DNA from: Rana temporaria
Lineage: Eukaryota; Chordata; Amphibia; Anura; Ranidae
Length of the DNA: 64,000 bases
NCBI RefSeq assembly: GCF_905171775.1
Contig: NC_053492.1
Location: forward strand, 322,441,578-322,505,577
Direction: 5' to 3'
The notes beneath the pieces were generated by a model. The model was not told the origin of the DNA. It did no database searches and saw nothing but the letters and a program-made list of their open reading frames with translations. The stretch's first letter is position 1. Every line of letters begins with the position of its first letter. A program made the translations under genes and the position numbers. Shown here in pieces: positions 1-9,760 of the stretch.

Positions 1-487
1 ACAGGAAAAAGATCCTCCACCAGAGACTAAGGATGGCCTCTCGCCTCAGCAATTCGACCTGTGGCTAGGTCAAAAAGCATGTAATAATCCTCCAGGGTAT
101 GAATGGGATCAGCAATCAATAGAACAGCTCTAAGTATCCCCAGATAAAACCAGCAATCAGCAAGACAGCTCAGCAATCTCCCAAATCCATGGACCGGTAA
201 AGCAAATGACAAAAGAGAAGGACTAGTGCTCTCCGTATGCAAAAAAGTTTAATCTAAAACACAGATCAATAAAAACTCACATTTGCTGACACTCTGAGCC
301 AAGTGTGAAGCAGACAGCGTGTCCGGGAGCTCAAGGCGTCCGGATGTACAGCCGGCGTACAGGTCAGAACGTGAGGCAGGCGAACGCGGGTGACGTCGAC
401 GTGACTCCTCCCCCTCGTACGCGTTACGTCCCAATAGGCGGGACTTCTTCAGCGTGGGGCGGGGATCAACGTGGACGTCCCGCACAC
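1..487 (-). repeat. PLE terminal repeat, left copy (inverted relative to 6121-6607)
   Basis: Positions 1-487 are the reverse complement of 6121-6607, with only scattered mismatches by eye; position 1 pairs with 6607, so the repeat continues beyond the window edge. It lies downstream of the GIY-YIG domain of PLE-1. This fits the terminal pseudo-LTR of Penelope-like elements, which may be direct or inverted. Apparent ORFs here are mirrored in the other copy and resemble no protein I know. Confidence 0.7.
421..452 (-). ncRNA. Hammerhead-like RNA motif, copy 1
   Basis: Read on the - strand: CTGAAGA, a hairpin with a GTCCC/GGGAC stem, then GTAACGC. This is the hammerhead ribozyme layout (CUGANGA, stem II, GAAA, stem III), except that the conserved GAAA reads GTAA. 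Hammerhead motifs are known in PLE terminal repeats. The core change suggests low or no self-cleavage; stems I and III were not resolved. Confidence 0.5.
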
Positions 488-928
488 ACATAAATACTAT
501 ACCGTTGCCATAGCTACAGCACAGAAGGAATACCTACAACCTGCGCCATCTAGTGTTTCTAATTAAGAAGACAGCCGGCAAACCGAGTGATATTCTCACT
601 CAATATAAACAGGAAATCGCCAGGTTTCAGACAATAAAATATATAATTAAAATTATAATTAAAAAGACGTCAACCGTATTCGCCTCCTCATTACACAGAC
701 CCATTTACATAAATTGCACCATATGTTTAGCATATATAGCAGCATAAATATCATTGCCTTGCAATAAGATATTAAAACCCATACATTAAATTACACTATA
801 TACTGCAACATATATTCCATTGCTATGCAATACAATATAATGATACATATAGAACATAAAATAAAATTAAAATTTAAAATAAAATTTAATATAAACATTA
901 AAATTACCCAATACACTATACAATACTA
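488..928 (-). repeat. PLE-1 3' untranslated spacer, AT-rich
   Basis: About 440 bp of A/T-rich sequence between the end of the GIY-YIG frame and the terminal repeat, rich in AATATAA and AAATTTAA strings. No coding potential was seen. The matching section is missing from the + strand PLE-2 copy. Confidence 0.5.
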
Positions 929-1410
929 TTAACGGTTAGAAATAAAACAGTTGAGATCGAACTCAACATTAAGTCCAGCCGAAACGGAAACCTTCATCTC
1001 ATAGATCCAAAAAGATTCTCGGTGGCTTAATTGCCGAATGTACTGCCCTCCTCTCCAATGTCTGGGGACTTTTTCTATGCCCCAAAATTTTAGGCCCTTA
1101 GGGTCCCTATGATGACAATCTCTAAAGTGTTTGGACACACTGTGGGTCTTAATACCACGCATGATGTTACTGATATGCTCGCCCACCCTCACATGCAACT
1201 CACGTGAGGTGCGTCCAATATACTGTAACCCGCAGTCGCATTCTAGCATGTAAACCACGCCCACAGTGGAGCAAGTGATTAACTGCTTAATTGGATATTC
1301 AATCCGAGTTACATTAGAGACAAAAGATTTACGTTTTTTGATGTTACGTTTAGCGTGCTTACAGGTCACACATCTGCCGCAGGCGTAGAATCCTGACAGA
1401 AAATTGAAAA
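929..1410 (-). pseudogene. PLE-1 linker finger and GIY-YIG endonuclease
   Basis: C-terminal part of a Penelope-like polyprotein. A Cys-rich linker (CGRCVTCKHA) is followed by a GIY-YIG nuclease with VVYMLEC and LQYIGRT (the two halves of the motif), the Arg of the active-site helix, H-F-R-D-C-H-H and an R-E-S-F-W-I block with conserved Glu. This domain nicks DNA during target-primed reverse transcription. It is out of frame with the upstream RT because a 10-bp deletion near 1469, seen by comparison with PLE-2 at 2571-2590, shifts the frame. The domain itself has no stop until its natural end. Confidence 0.85.
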
Positions 1411-2153
1411 GTTTAGGTCGGGGGATAACTGGTGGATCAGTGACTCCAGGGGCCAGCCGATCTCTGAGTTCTTATAAATGAATTGAGGACGCTCAGGGAG
1501 GACCGGACCAAGGACCACATCTCCCTTAAGGATAGGCCAATGTTTGGCAACAATTTTTTTAATTTTTTTGTGTTGAATGTTGTAATCCAACAACATTTTA
1601 AAATTCGCTCTTTCTATATCCCCATTAGGAGGTTTATCTTGTATAATCAAACTCCTATCAGTATTCCTGACTTTTTCAATTTCTTGTTTAATAGAGGGCA
1701 TAGAGTAACCTTTGGCCACAAACCTAGTAGCCAGTTCCTGAGACTGCACCAAATAATCTGACTCCAATGTACAGTTTCTCCGGAGCCTAACGAATTGGCC
1801 ACGTGGTATATTACATAGCCTCAATCGATGGTGGCAGCTATTCAAAGGAATATACCCATTGCGGTCCACTGTTTTAAAGTGATTCCTGGTGACCAATCTA
1901 GAACCAGACTTAGATATTTCCAAGTCAAGAAAGGTTACCTGATCTTTGGAAACCGTCCAGGTCAAAACTATACCCTTGTCATTGGAATTTAGCTTGGTCA
2001 TAAACAACTCCAACGAGGGCATATCGCCCTCCCAAATCAGCACCAGATCGTCTATATATCTGCGGTAGCGGAGAAGTTGAGTAGGCATATCATGGAAAAT
2101 CGCATCTCGCTCCCAGTGGGCCATAAACAAATTGGCCACACTGGGAGCGAAAC
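1411..2153 (-). pseudogene. PLE-1 reverse transcriptase (5' truncated)
   Basis: Frame on the - strand from F-A-P-S-V-A-N through RRYIDDLVLIW. YIDD (near 2047-2058) is the catalytic Asp pair. T-F-L-D-L-E-I, I-P-R-G-Q-F-V-R-L-R-R-N-C and the thumb region K-G-Y-S follow. These are Penelope-like RT motifs, distinct from LINE or LTR types. The N-terminal RT motifs are missing because the copy ends at about 2153, where it meets PLE-2 head-to-head. The 10-bp deletion near 1469 breaks the frame before the endonuclease. Confidence 0.85.
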
Positions 2154-2779
2154 ATGTGCGTTTTCTTTTGGATAGTCTGCAATTTTGCTTGTTGAAGAAT
2201 TACTTTTGGTTTGATAAAGAATTCTTCCTCCAACGTTGTGGGGTAGCCATGGGAGCTCGTTTCGCTCCCAGTGTGGCCAATTTGTAGCCAGGAACTGGCT
2301 ACTAGGAACTGGCTACTAGGTTTGTGGCCAAAGGTTACTCTATGCCCTCTATTAAACAAGAAATTGAAAAAGTCAGGAATACTGATAGGAGTTTGATTAT
2401 ACAAGATAAACCTCCTAATGGGGATATAGAAAGAGCGAATTTTAAAATGTTGTTGGATTACAACATTCAACACAAAAAATTTGAAAAAATTGTTGCCAAA
2501 CATTGGCCTATCCTTAAGGGAGATGTGGTCCTTGGTCCGGTCCTCCCTGAGCGTCCTCAATTCATTTATAAGAAGGCTCCTTCACTCAGAGATCGGCTGG
2601 CCCCTGGAGTCACTGATCCACCAGTTATCCCCCGACCTAAACTTTTCAATTTTCTGTCACGATTCTACGCCTGCGGCAGATGTGCGACCTGTAAGCACGC
2701 TAAACGTAACATCAAAAAACCTAAATCTTTTGTCTCTAATGTAACTCGGATTGAATATCCAATTAAGCAGTTAATCACC
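2154..2779 (+). mobile_element. PLE-2 fragment, head-to-head with PLE-1
   Basis: On the + strand, 2154-2285 encodes the RT segment before the catalytic motif (F-W-F-D-K-E-F-F-L-Q, M-G-A-R-F-A-P-S-V-A-N). From 2286 the sequence jumps to the region after it, so about 370 nt including YIDD are deleted. A 14-bp string GGAACTGGCTACTA is duplicated at the junction. Positions 2300-2778 are an inverted near-copy of 1289-1770. Similarity to PLE-1 stops at 2778-2779, in the linker before GIY-YIG, where gypsy sequence starts. Confidence 0.8.
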
Positions 2780-5359
2780 GCAACTCCTCTAAAGCAGTCT
2801 TTCGTGGAGAAAAAAGATCACACCCTCAGGCCCTGTGTGGATTACAGGGAACTCAATAAAATCACCATCAAGAATCGCTACCCTCTACCTCTCATCCCCG
2901 AACTGTTTCAAAGATTCCGTACTGCACGAGTCTTTACAAAACTAGATCTTCGAGGTGCCTACAACCTTGTGCGCATCCGGGAAGGGGACGAATGGAAGAC
3001 TGCCTTTAGAACCCGTTTTGGACACTTCGAATATCTCGTTATGCCTTTCGGCCTATGTAATGCCCCGGCGACGTTTCAACATTTCGTGAACAACATCTTT
3101 AGAGAGTTCCTAGATTACTTTGTTATTGTTTACTTAGATGACATTCTTATTTTTTCTGCTACCTTGGAATTACACAGAACCCATGTCCGGAAGGTACTAG
3201 CCACATTAAGGTTGCACGGGCTCTACGCAAAAGCGGAAAAGTGCGAATTTGAAAAATCTTCCATACAGTTCCTGGGTCTAATCATTTCCACGTCCGGAGT
3301 CTCCATGGATCCTCAGAAAGTGTCCGCTATTTTGGAATGGTCAGCCCCTACTGATAAGAAGGGCATCCAAAGGTTCATCGGGTTTGCAAACTTCTATAGG
3401 AGGTTTATTAAAGACTTTTCTGGCATCATTGCCCCCATTACCCAGCAGACCCGCCAGCATACCCGTTTTCAGTGGACCCAGGAGGCCCAGGAGGCTTTTA
3501 GTAAACTAAAGACTCTGTTCACCTCAGCTCCCATCTTACGACACCCGGATCCAACGCTACCTTATGTCCTCGAGGTCGACGCATCAGAAGTTGCCGTAGG
3601 GGCCGTCCTGTCTCAACGACAGGGCCCTAAAGCTTTGTTACACCCAATAGCCTTTTTCTCCCGAAAATTGAGCCAGCCGGAAAAGAACTATGACGTGGGG
3701 GACCGGGAGTTACTGGCAATAAAGACTGCTTTAGAGGAGTGGCGGTATCTCCTGGAAGGTGCTGCTCATCCCGTCATGGTATTCATAGACCATAAGAATC
3801 TCGAGTACCTCAGATCTGCCAAGAGATTAAGACCACGGCAAGCCAGATGGGCTTTATTCTTTTCAAGATTTAATTTTCATCTTACCTATCGCCCGGGGTC
3901 CAAGAATGGTAAAGCAGATGCCCTTTCACGAATGTTACCAGAAACTCCAGAGACTGTCGTTCCTAGCACCATCCTGTCCCCCCAGAATTTTTTGTTGATT
4001 CAGCCCGACCTAATGTCAGCTCTGAAACAAGCCTCTGCTCAATGTCCTGAATCCGAGAGTTCTGCATTCAGAAAACAAGAAGGGCTCCTGTGGCACGGAA
4101 ATAAGATTTTTGTACCTGAGGGAGCCAGACTTCAGCTTCTCAAGACCCTTCATGAACACCAGCTTGCGGGTCATTTTGGGGTCCATAAGACTTCTGAGTT
4201 GATTCAGCGATCCTATTGGTGGCCGGACCTGAGGAAGGATTGCAAGGACTTTGTAAGTTCCTGTACAGTTTGTGCCAGAAGTAAAGGAAGCCGCACGCAA
4301 GCCTGGGGTCTGTTAAGACCGCTACCTGTCCCTGACCATCCATGGAAAGCGATTTCTATGGATTTCATAGTGGAATTACCCCCCTCTGAAGGGTTTACCA
4401 CGATCCTGGTGGTGGTCGACCGGCTAACGAAGATGGCCCATTTTTTGCCGTTATTAGGGACCCCCTCGGCCATGGACACGGCACATACATTTATCAAGGA
4501 GATTGTGAGATTGCATGGCCTGCCCAGTAGTATTGTATCCGACAGAGGGGTGCAATTTACCTCAAGATTTTGGCAGGCTCTCTGTAAAGCCTTGAACATC
4601 GAAATCTGCTTGTCATCCGCTTATCATCCACAAAGTAATGGCCAAACAGAGAGAACCAATCAAACACTAGAGCAATATCTCCGCTGTTTTTCCACCTCCT
4701 CTCAGGACAATTGGGTAGCCCTACTTCCATGTGCCGAATTTGCATACAATAATTCGGTACACTCCACCACTAACCAGTCTCCATTTTGGGCAAATTACGG
4801 CTTTCATCCGTCCTTTTTGCCCAATACCGTTCCTGAAGCAACGGTGCCTGCCGTACAAGACAGATTAACCTTTCTCCAAGACAATTTACAGATTCTTCGA
4901 GAAACTATGCAAAGATCCCAGGAGGACTATAAAAAATACTATGACAGAAGGAGGAAGGAGAGTCCGACTCTGGAAGTAGGAGACAAGGTTTGGCTCTCCA
5001 CCTTGAACCTTAAACTGTCCTGCCCATCCCGGAAACTGGGTCCTAGGTTCATTGGTCCTTTCGAAATTAAGAAAAAAATTAATCCTGTGGCCTTCGAATT
5101 ATCCCTGCCAAATACCTACAAGATTCATCCAGTCTTTCACGTCTCACTTCTCAAACCAACCGTTACCGGTTCCTTTCCTGGAAGAGAAGATCCACCTCCG
5201 CCTCCAGTTACAGTGGGTGAGGACACAGAATTCGAAGTGGAAGCCATTTTGGATAGTCGAAAGAGAGGTAGACAAATTCAATATTTAGTAAAATGGAAGG
5301 GCTACTCTCTCTCTCGAGGAAAGCTCTTGGGAACCTGCAAAGGATGTTCATGCCCCTAA
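2342..5359 (+). CDS. Chimeric ORF: PLE RT thumb/linker fused to gypsy RT-RNase H-integrase
   Basis: A single frame is open from 2324 (GTG) or 2342 (first ATG) to 5359. Codons up to about 2779 (about 150 residues) are PLE thumb and finger linker (CGRCATCKHA). From 2780 it is Ty3/gypsy pol. Numbering from 2324: RT Asp208 (TKLDLRGAYN) and Asp272/273 (YLDD); RNase H from about 419 (VDAS); an integrase HHCC finger; DD35E core with Asp680, Asp740 and Glu776; and a GPY/F-like stretch with a chromodomain start (VKWKGY). The frame leaves the chromodomain inside a CT run at 5304-5314 and stops at 5359, although chromodomain-like coding continues in another frame to about 5440. The 5' fingers of the gypsy RT, protease and gag are absent. 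Any expression is unknown; this is probably an accidental fusion. Confidence 0.8.
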   Translation: MPSIKQEIEKVRNTDRSLIIQDKPPNGDIERANFKMLLDYNIQHKKFEKIVAKHWPILKGDVVLGPVLPERPQFIYKKAPSLRDRLAPGVTDPPVIPRPKLFNFLSRFYACGRCATCKHAKRNIKKPKSFVSNVTRIEYPIKQLITATPLKQSFVEKKDHTLRPCVDYRELNKITIKNRYPLPLIPELFQRFRTARVFTKLDLRGAYNLVRIREGDEWKTAFRTRFGHFEYLVMPFGLCNAPATFQHFVNNIFREFLDYFVIVYLDDILIFSATLELHRTHVRKVLATLRLHGLYAKAEKCEFEKSSIQFLGLIISTSGVSMDPQKVSAILEWSAPTDKKGIQRFIGFANFYRRFIKDFSGIIAPITQQTRQHTRFQWTQEAQEAFSKLKTLFTSAPILRHPDPTLPYVLEVDASEVAVGAVLSQRQGPKALLHPIAFFSRKLSQPEKNYDVGDRELLAIKTALEEWRYLLEGAAHPVMVFIDHKNLEYLRSAKRLRPRQARWALFFSRFNFHLTYRPGSKNGKADALSRMLPETPETVVPSTILSPQNFLLIQPDLMSALKQASAQCPESESSAFRKQEGLLWHGNKIFVPEGARLQLLKTLHEHQLAGHFGVHKTSELIQRSYWWPDLRKDCKDFVSSCTVCARSKGSRTQAWGLLRPLPVPDHPWKAISMDFIVELPPSEGFTTILVVVDRLTKMAHFLPLLGTPSAMDTAHTFIKEIVRLHGLPSSIVSDRGVQFTSRFWQALCKALNIEICLSSAYHPQSNGQTERTNQTLEQYLRCFSTSSQDNWVALLPCAEFAYNNSVHSTTNQSPFWANYGFHPSFLPNTVPEATVPAVQDRLTFLQDNLQILRETMQRSQEDYKKYYDRRRKESPTLEVGDKVWLSTLNLKLSCPSRKLGPRFIGPFEIKKKINPVAFELSLPNTYKIHPVFHVSLLKPTVTGSFPGREDPPPPPVTVGEDTEFEVEAILDSRKRGRQIQYLVKWKGYSLSRGKLLGTCKGCSCP

Positions 5360-6122
5360 ACTGTTGGCTGAATTCTTCAGGAAGTATCCAGAGAAGCAAG
5401 TACGTCTGGGCATCCGGAGGCTGCCCCTGAGGGGGGGGGAACTGTCAACCAACCGTGGAAGAGCTGTCAGACGTGCTCTTCACGGACCAGCAAGCGCAGT
5501 GCGCGCGCAACGCGCATGCGCACGCAAACGGGCAACAACTCTGCAAATCCTGTATTCTTCACTGCGCACGCGTGTGCGCCAGTATGCACGCAATGCGGGC
5601 GGGACTCCTGGCGTCAGTGCCCTATTTAAAGACTTGCTGCAGCAGTTACCAACTGCTGCATGATCGTTAGCCCTTGTGTGTTCCTGAGCCCTTGTTCCTG
5701 TGTTCCTGTTTACCTGTTGACGACCCGGCTTGCCTGACCTGACTTCTCCAGTGTATGACCCCGGCTTGTCTTTCGGATTACCCTTATCCTGTTCCTGCCT
5801 GATTGTTCCAGTGTATGACCTCGGCTTGCCTTCTGACCTACTCCAACTACATCCAGCTTCCCCCGTGCATGACTTCCGGCTTGGCTCCTGACTCCGCCCC
5901 TGGGTTTCCCTGTGTACCTACCTCATCTGTACTTCCGTGGTACCCCTGCCTAACTACGTATCCTGGTGGATAGCTGAGCTTCTACACCTTCTCAGCAAGT
6001 CGCAGCTGGCAACCCCTGCATCTCCGGGCACAGCACCCCCTGTCTCACCTCCAGGGGGCGTTCTGCACTCAGTCGCAAGGGAAGCCCTCTCAGCACTTCG
6101 GCCTCTGGTAAGGTACGTGACA
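2780..6122 (+). mobile_element. Ty3/gypsy chromovirus 1, 5'-truncated, with 3' LTR
   Basis: This holds pol from within RT to the chromodomain, a G-rich polypurine tract (5431-5439) and a complete 3' LTR. The 5' LTR, gag, protease and start of RT are missing. The right LTR end meets PLE terminal-repeat sequence at 6123. The same PLE position at 480-490 is uninterrupted in the left copy, so the gypsy apparently inserted into a PLE and a later deletion removed its 5' half. Confidence 0.85.
5443..6122 (+). repeat. 3' LTR of gypsy 1
   Basis: 680 bp, bounded TGTCAACC to GTGACA (TG..CA, short inverted ends), directly after the polypurine tract. It contains CCTATTTAAAG (about 5621) as a likely TATA box, and repeated Pro/Leu-codon-like C/T-rich stretches (5690-5900). 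No second LTR is present. Confidence 0.8.
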
Positions 6123-6770
6123 GTGCGGGACGTCCACGTTGATCCCCGCCCCACGCTGAAGAAGTCCCGCCTATTGGGACGTAACGCATACAAGGGGGAG
6201 GAGTCACGTCGACGTCACCCGCGTTCGCCTGCCTCACGTTTTGACCTGTACGCCGGCTGTACATCCGGACGCCTTGAGCTCCGGGACACGCTGTCTGCTT
6301 CACACTCGGCTCAGAGTGTCAACAAATGTGAGTTTTTATTGATCTGTGTTTTAGATTAAACTTTTTTGCATACGGAGAGCACTAGTCCTTCTCTTTTGTC
6401 ATTTGCTTTACCGGTCCATGGATTTGGGAGATTGCTGAGCTGTCTTGCTGATTGCTGGTTTTATCTGGGGATACTTAGAGCTGGTCTATTGATTGCTGAT
6501 CCCATCCATACCCTGGAGGATTATTACATGCTTTTTGACCTAGCCACAGGTCGAATTGCTGAGGTGAGAGGCCATCCTTAGTCTCTGGTGGAGGATCTTT
6601 TTCCTGTGGGTCACTGATCATAAGAAGAATATCGCACTACAGTCACTATTGTTTTTGGAGCACGTTTTGGAACTTTTTTCACTTGTGCACTTTATGGACT
6701 CTTTCTATTATATTTATTATAATTACGTTTTTTATTAATTTATGTCATTTGCGCTGCACTTTTTATACTT
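6123..6770 (+). repeat. PLE terminal repeat, right copy
   Basis: Positions 6121-6607 mirror 1-487, then about 160 bp continue to a T-rich end near 6770. It starts exactly at the gypsy LTR edge. Orientation agrees with PLE-2. Confidence 0.65.
6156..6187 (+). ncRNA. Hammerhead-like RNA motif, copy 2
   Basis: CTGAAGA, a GTCCC/GGGAC hairpin, then GTAACGC, identical in core to the motif at 421-452. GTAA replaces the hammerhead GAAA. Confidence 0.5.
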
Positions 6771-7236
6771 GACGTCATTTACGTAAGACATACGCCGGCG
6801 TAAAGTTACCCCTCATAAAGCAGGGGTAAGTCATGTTGGGTATGGACGTCGGAAACGTACGAACAGCGTAGTATTTTGCGTCATTTGCGTAAGTCGTCCG
6901 TGAATGGGGCTGTGCGGAGGTTCCGTTCATGTCGACTAAGCATTGAGCGGGCGTAATTTACTAAATTCGACGTGATACTTAGCATGCGCGTGCATGCGCC
7001 GTTCGTAAAAAGCGTCATTTACGTGGGGTCACAACACATTTACATACAACACGCCCCCTAACAGACTAGTTTGAATTAGGCGGGCTTACGCCGTGTCAGA
7101 TACACTGCGCCGCCGTAACTTAGAGCGCAAGTTGTTTCTGAATACAGGACATGGCGCTCTAAGTTACGGCGGCATAGTGTATCTGAGATATACGCTACGC
7201 CCGCCTAAAGATAGGCGTTTGTATGTGAATCTGGGC
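6771..7236. mobile_element. C-NNN-G MITE, left end lost
   Basis: Right end GTGAATCTGGGC followed by CATAG, the target-duplication type of this family (see 10526, 49181, 51488). The left end is missing at the PLE border. The inner part has inverted copies of a GTAACTTAGAGCGC-type string around 7115-7165. Confidence 0.6.
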
Positions 7237-8137
7237 CATAGTGTCTACAAAATAGGGGATAGTTTTATGGTATTTTTTCCTCAGTTTAGGCCAATACGTA
7301 TTCTATTACATATTTTTGGTAAAAAATATCGCACTAAAGCCCTGTACACACGATCGGTCCATCTGATGAACGGTCTGATGGACCGTTTTCATCGGTTAAC
7401 CAATGAAGCTGACTGGTGGACAGTCGTGCCTACACACCATCGGTTAAAAAAACTATCGTGTCAGAATGCGGTGACGTAAAATACAACGACGTGCTGAAAA
7501 AAACGAAGTTCAATGCTTTCAAGCATGCGTCGACTTGATTCTGAGCATGCGTGGAACTTAAATTTAAAACAAGATTGCTTTTTTTTTAACCTATGGATAA
7601 ATAACCGATGGGGTCCACACGATCGGTTTGGTCCGATGAAAACGGTCCATCAGATCGTTCTCATCGGTTTGACCGATCGTGTGTACGCAGCATAAGGGTT
7701 TATTGATCTGTTTGCGCAAAAGTTATAGCGTCTACAAAATAGGGGATAGTTTTACGTCATTTTTATTAATAATTTTTTTTTACTAGTAATGGCGGCGATT
7801 TTTATCATGACCCTAGTGAGTGATTCTTACTGTAGGGGGGATGGGCTACATGTGACAAGACAGTGATTACCGCTTCGGATTACAGGAAGCGGTGATCACT
7901 GTCATTGTCACTAGGCAGAGTGGGTAGATGCTTGTTTACATCAGCATCTCCCCATTCTTCCTCACCGCACGACGATTGCGGGTATCCCCGCGGCGATCGA
8001 GTCTGCGGGACCAGCGGTCGGGCTCACAGAGCGCGCATCCACAATGCTGTGATCTTAAAGGGGACGTATATATACGTCCTTCTGCCTGTCTGTTCCAAGC
8101 TGCCGACGTATATAGTTGTGCGCTGATTGGCAAGCAG
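7237..8137 (+). mobile_element. Family A element (TTAA type), left-truncated
   Basis: Shares the GTTTAGGCCAATACGTATTC and GTCTACAAAATAGGGGATAG strings with the other family A copies and ends GGCAAGCAG before TTAA (8138-8141). A Harbinger-type MITE interrupts it at 7338-7692. Confidence 0.65.
7338..7692. mobile_element. Harbinger-type MITE, TSD TAA
   Basis: 355 bp with terminal inverted repeats around GTACACACGATCGG, flanked by TAA at 7335-7337 and 7693-7695. Non-coding. It is related to the elements at 26330 and 37897. Confidence 0.75.
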
Positions 8138-8141
8138 TTAA

Positions 8142-8389
8142 AGTGTCTTTCTATACATCTACTCTTGGAGGTGCCTCTTTCCTTGTTGTTGAACTGAATA
8201 GACCTGTCTTTTTATTTTTTACCCTAATAAACAATGCAAGTATGTAATCCTCCATGCACTGCTGTCTTGCACAATCTTCCCCAAACCACACACACACACA
8301 TCCTCTGCCTTTTTGTCCCTCTGCCTGTCAACATACCCTTTGCCCTCCTCTCTCACATATACTGCTCACTGTCATATCCTCCAACACTA
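8142..8389. other. No feature seen
   Basis: A short intergenic or intronic stretch with a small CACACACA run at 8287. No gene or repeat end was recognised. Confidence 0.4.
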
Positions 8390-8796
8390 TAGTTACATAG
8401 TTGGTAAGGTTGACTAAAGACAATAGAATAAAGACAATTGAATAAAGACGATCATCCATCCAGTTCAACCTGTCTTGGTGTGTGTGCGAGTAGAACATAA
8501 TTTCCAGTATCCCCGTATATTGTTTTCGCTAAGATGCACGTCCAAGAGTCTTTTAAAACTCTCTATACTTCCTACGGATCACCGCTGAGATGTTTGTATA
8601 TTGCTATCATATCTACTCTCAAGTGTCTCTTCTCCAGTGAGAATAAATTTAGTGCTTGTAGTCATTCTCCATAATCAAGGTCCTCCAGTCCCCATATTAA
8701 TTTAGTTGCCCTTCTCTGGACTCTCTCCAGCTCCAGCACATCCTTTCTGAAGATAGGTGACCAGAACTGGACAGAATACTCCAGATGCGGCTGAAC
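8390..8796 (-). mobile_element. CR1 LINE copy 1, 3' part
   Basis: On the - strand the C-terminal RT region reads H-L-E-Y-S-V-Q-F-W-S-P and L-E-R-V-Q-R-R-A-T-K-L-I, typical of CR1. It ends in the frog CR1 tail (TTACATAGTTGGTAAGGTTG on the + strand, at 8391). It continues at 11567, being split by the hAT-like element 8797-11558. Confidence 0.8.
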
Positions 8797-9760
8797 CAGG
8801 CCTGGACTGGCCATAGGGCCGATCGTGGCCTGCGAACGGCCCTCAGCGGCCCGCATGTCACTTCTACCCAGAGGTGTACCAAGGCCCTTGGGGCGGACTG
8901 GGCTGGGTTGCAAGAATGCATTTGCCCCCTGGGCTGCTCTAATGTCCTGCAAAAAGGCCACTGAGCTGGCCGAGTGCAGCAGCTCTGGTGGCGGGCACAG
9001 CCGGATTCAGTACTGCAGCGATGAGTTCTGTGATTCTGTTAGTGCTGACAGTCTGAGTTAGATATGCCCAGCCCCTCCCTCCTCCACACAAAGCTCTATC
9101 AGAGGCTGGGTGGAGCTGCTCTTTCTTTCCCCGCCCACACTCCTGGCAGCCCTGTGTTGTCTGTGAAGAAGATTTGTGGGCGGGAAAGTTAAAACAAAGC
9201 AGTCAGCTCGGCATCCACAGCCTTAGAAAAAGAAAAAACAAGTGAGTCCCTCCTGGGACTGTCCATTATGTCCCATCCAAGTAAGTGACAACAAGTAAGC
9301 TTCTCCTCCCTCCCTTCCTGCTCCCTCTCCCCCTCTCTGCATATTACGTGTTATATTACAGCAGCCTGTGACAGTTTCTTGCCCTCCTAGATGTTATGAT
9401 GTGGGTTCACACTGGCAAGCTGCAGCTGCAGTGCTGGTGTTCTGGCATGTTACCCTCCAGTCCCATAGACTTCTATTAGGTTGTACATTTTTGCTGCATG
9501 TCCTGAAAGTGCACAAAAAGTCCTGCATGCCGCATCTGGGGTGCAACTACAAAAAATGCAGCAAAAACGCACAATTTCTAATTAGTCTGAGGGACTGGGG
9601 CTATGGAAAACCGCCACAGTGGCGGCCTGTCCATTAAGGGCACACGGGCACTGCCCCCTCCATTATGCCACCCCCATATGTAAAATGGATAGATTCATGC
9701 CTGACCGGCCACTAAGATGGGGTAAGTGTCGGTCAGACAGCGAGTGGGTGGAGGGTGTGT

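Noticed and set aside
5937..6581. ORFs of 140 and 71 codons, mirrored at 27-491
   Set aside because: They lie in PLE terminal repeats and the end of a gypsy LTR. They are duplicated because the repeat is, and resemble no known protein.
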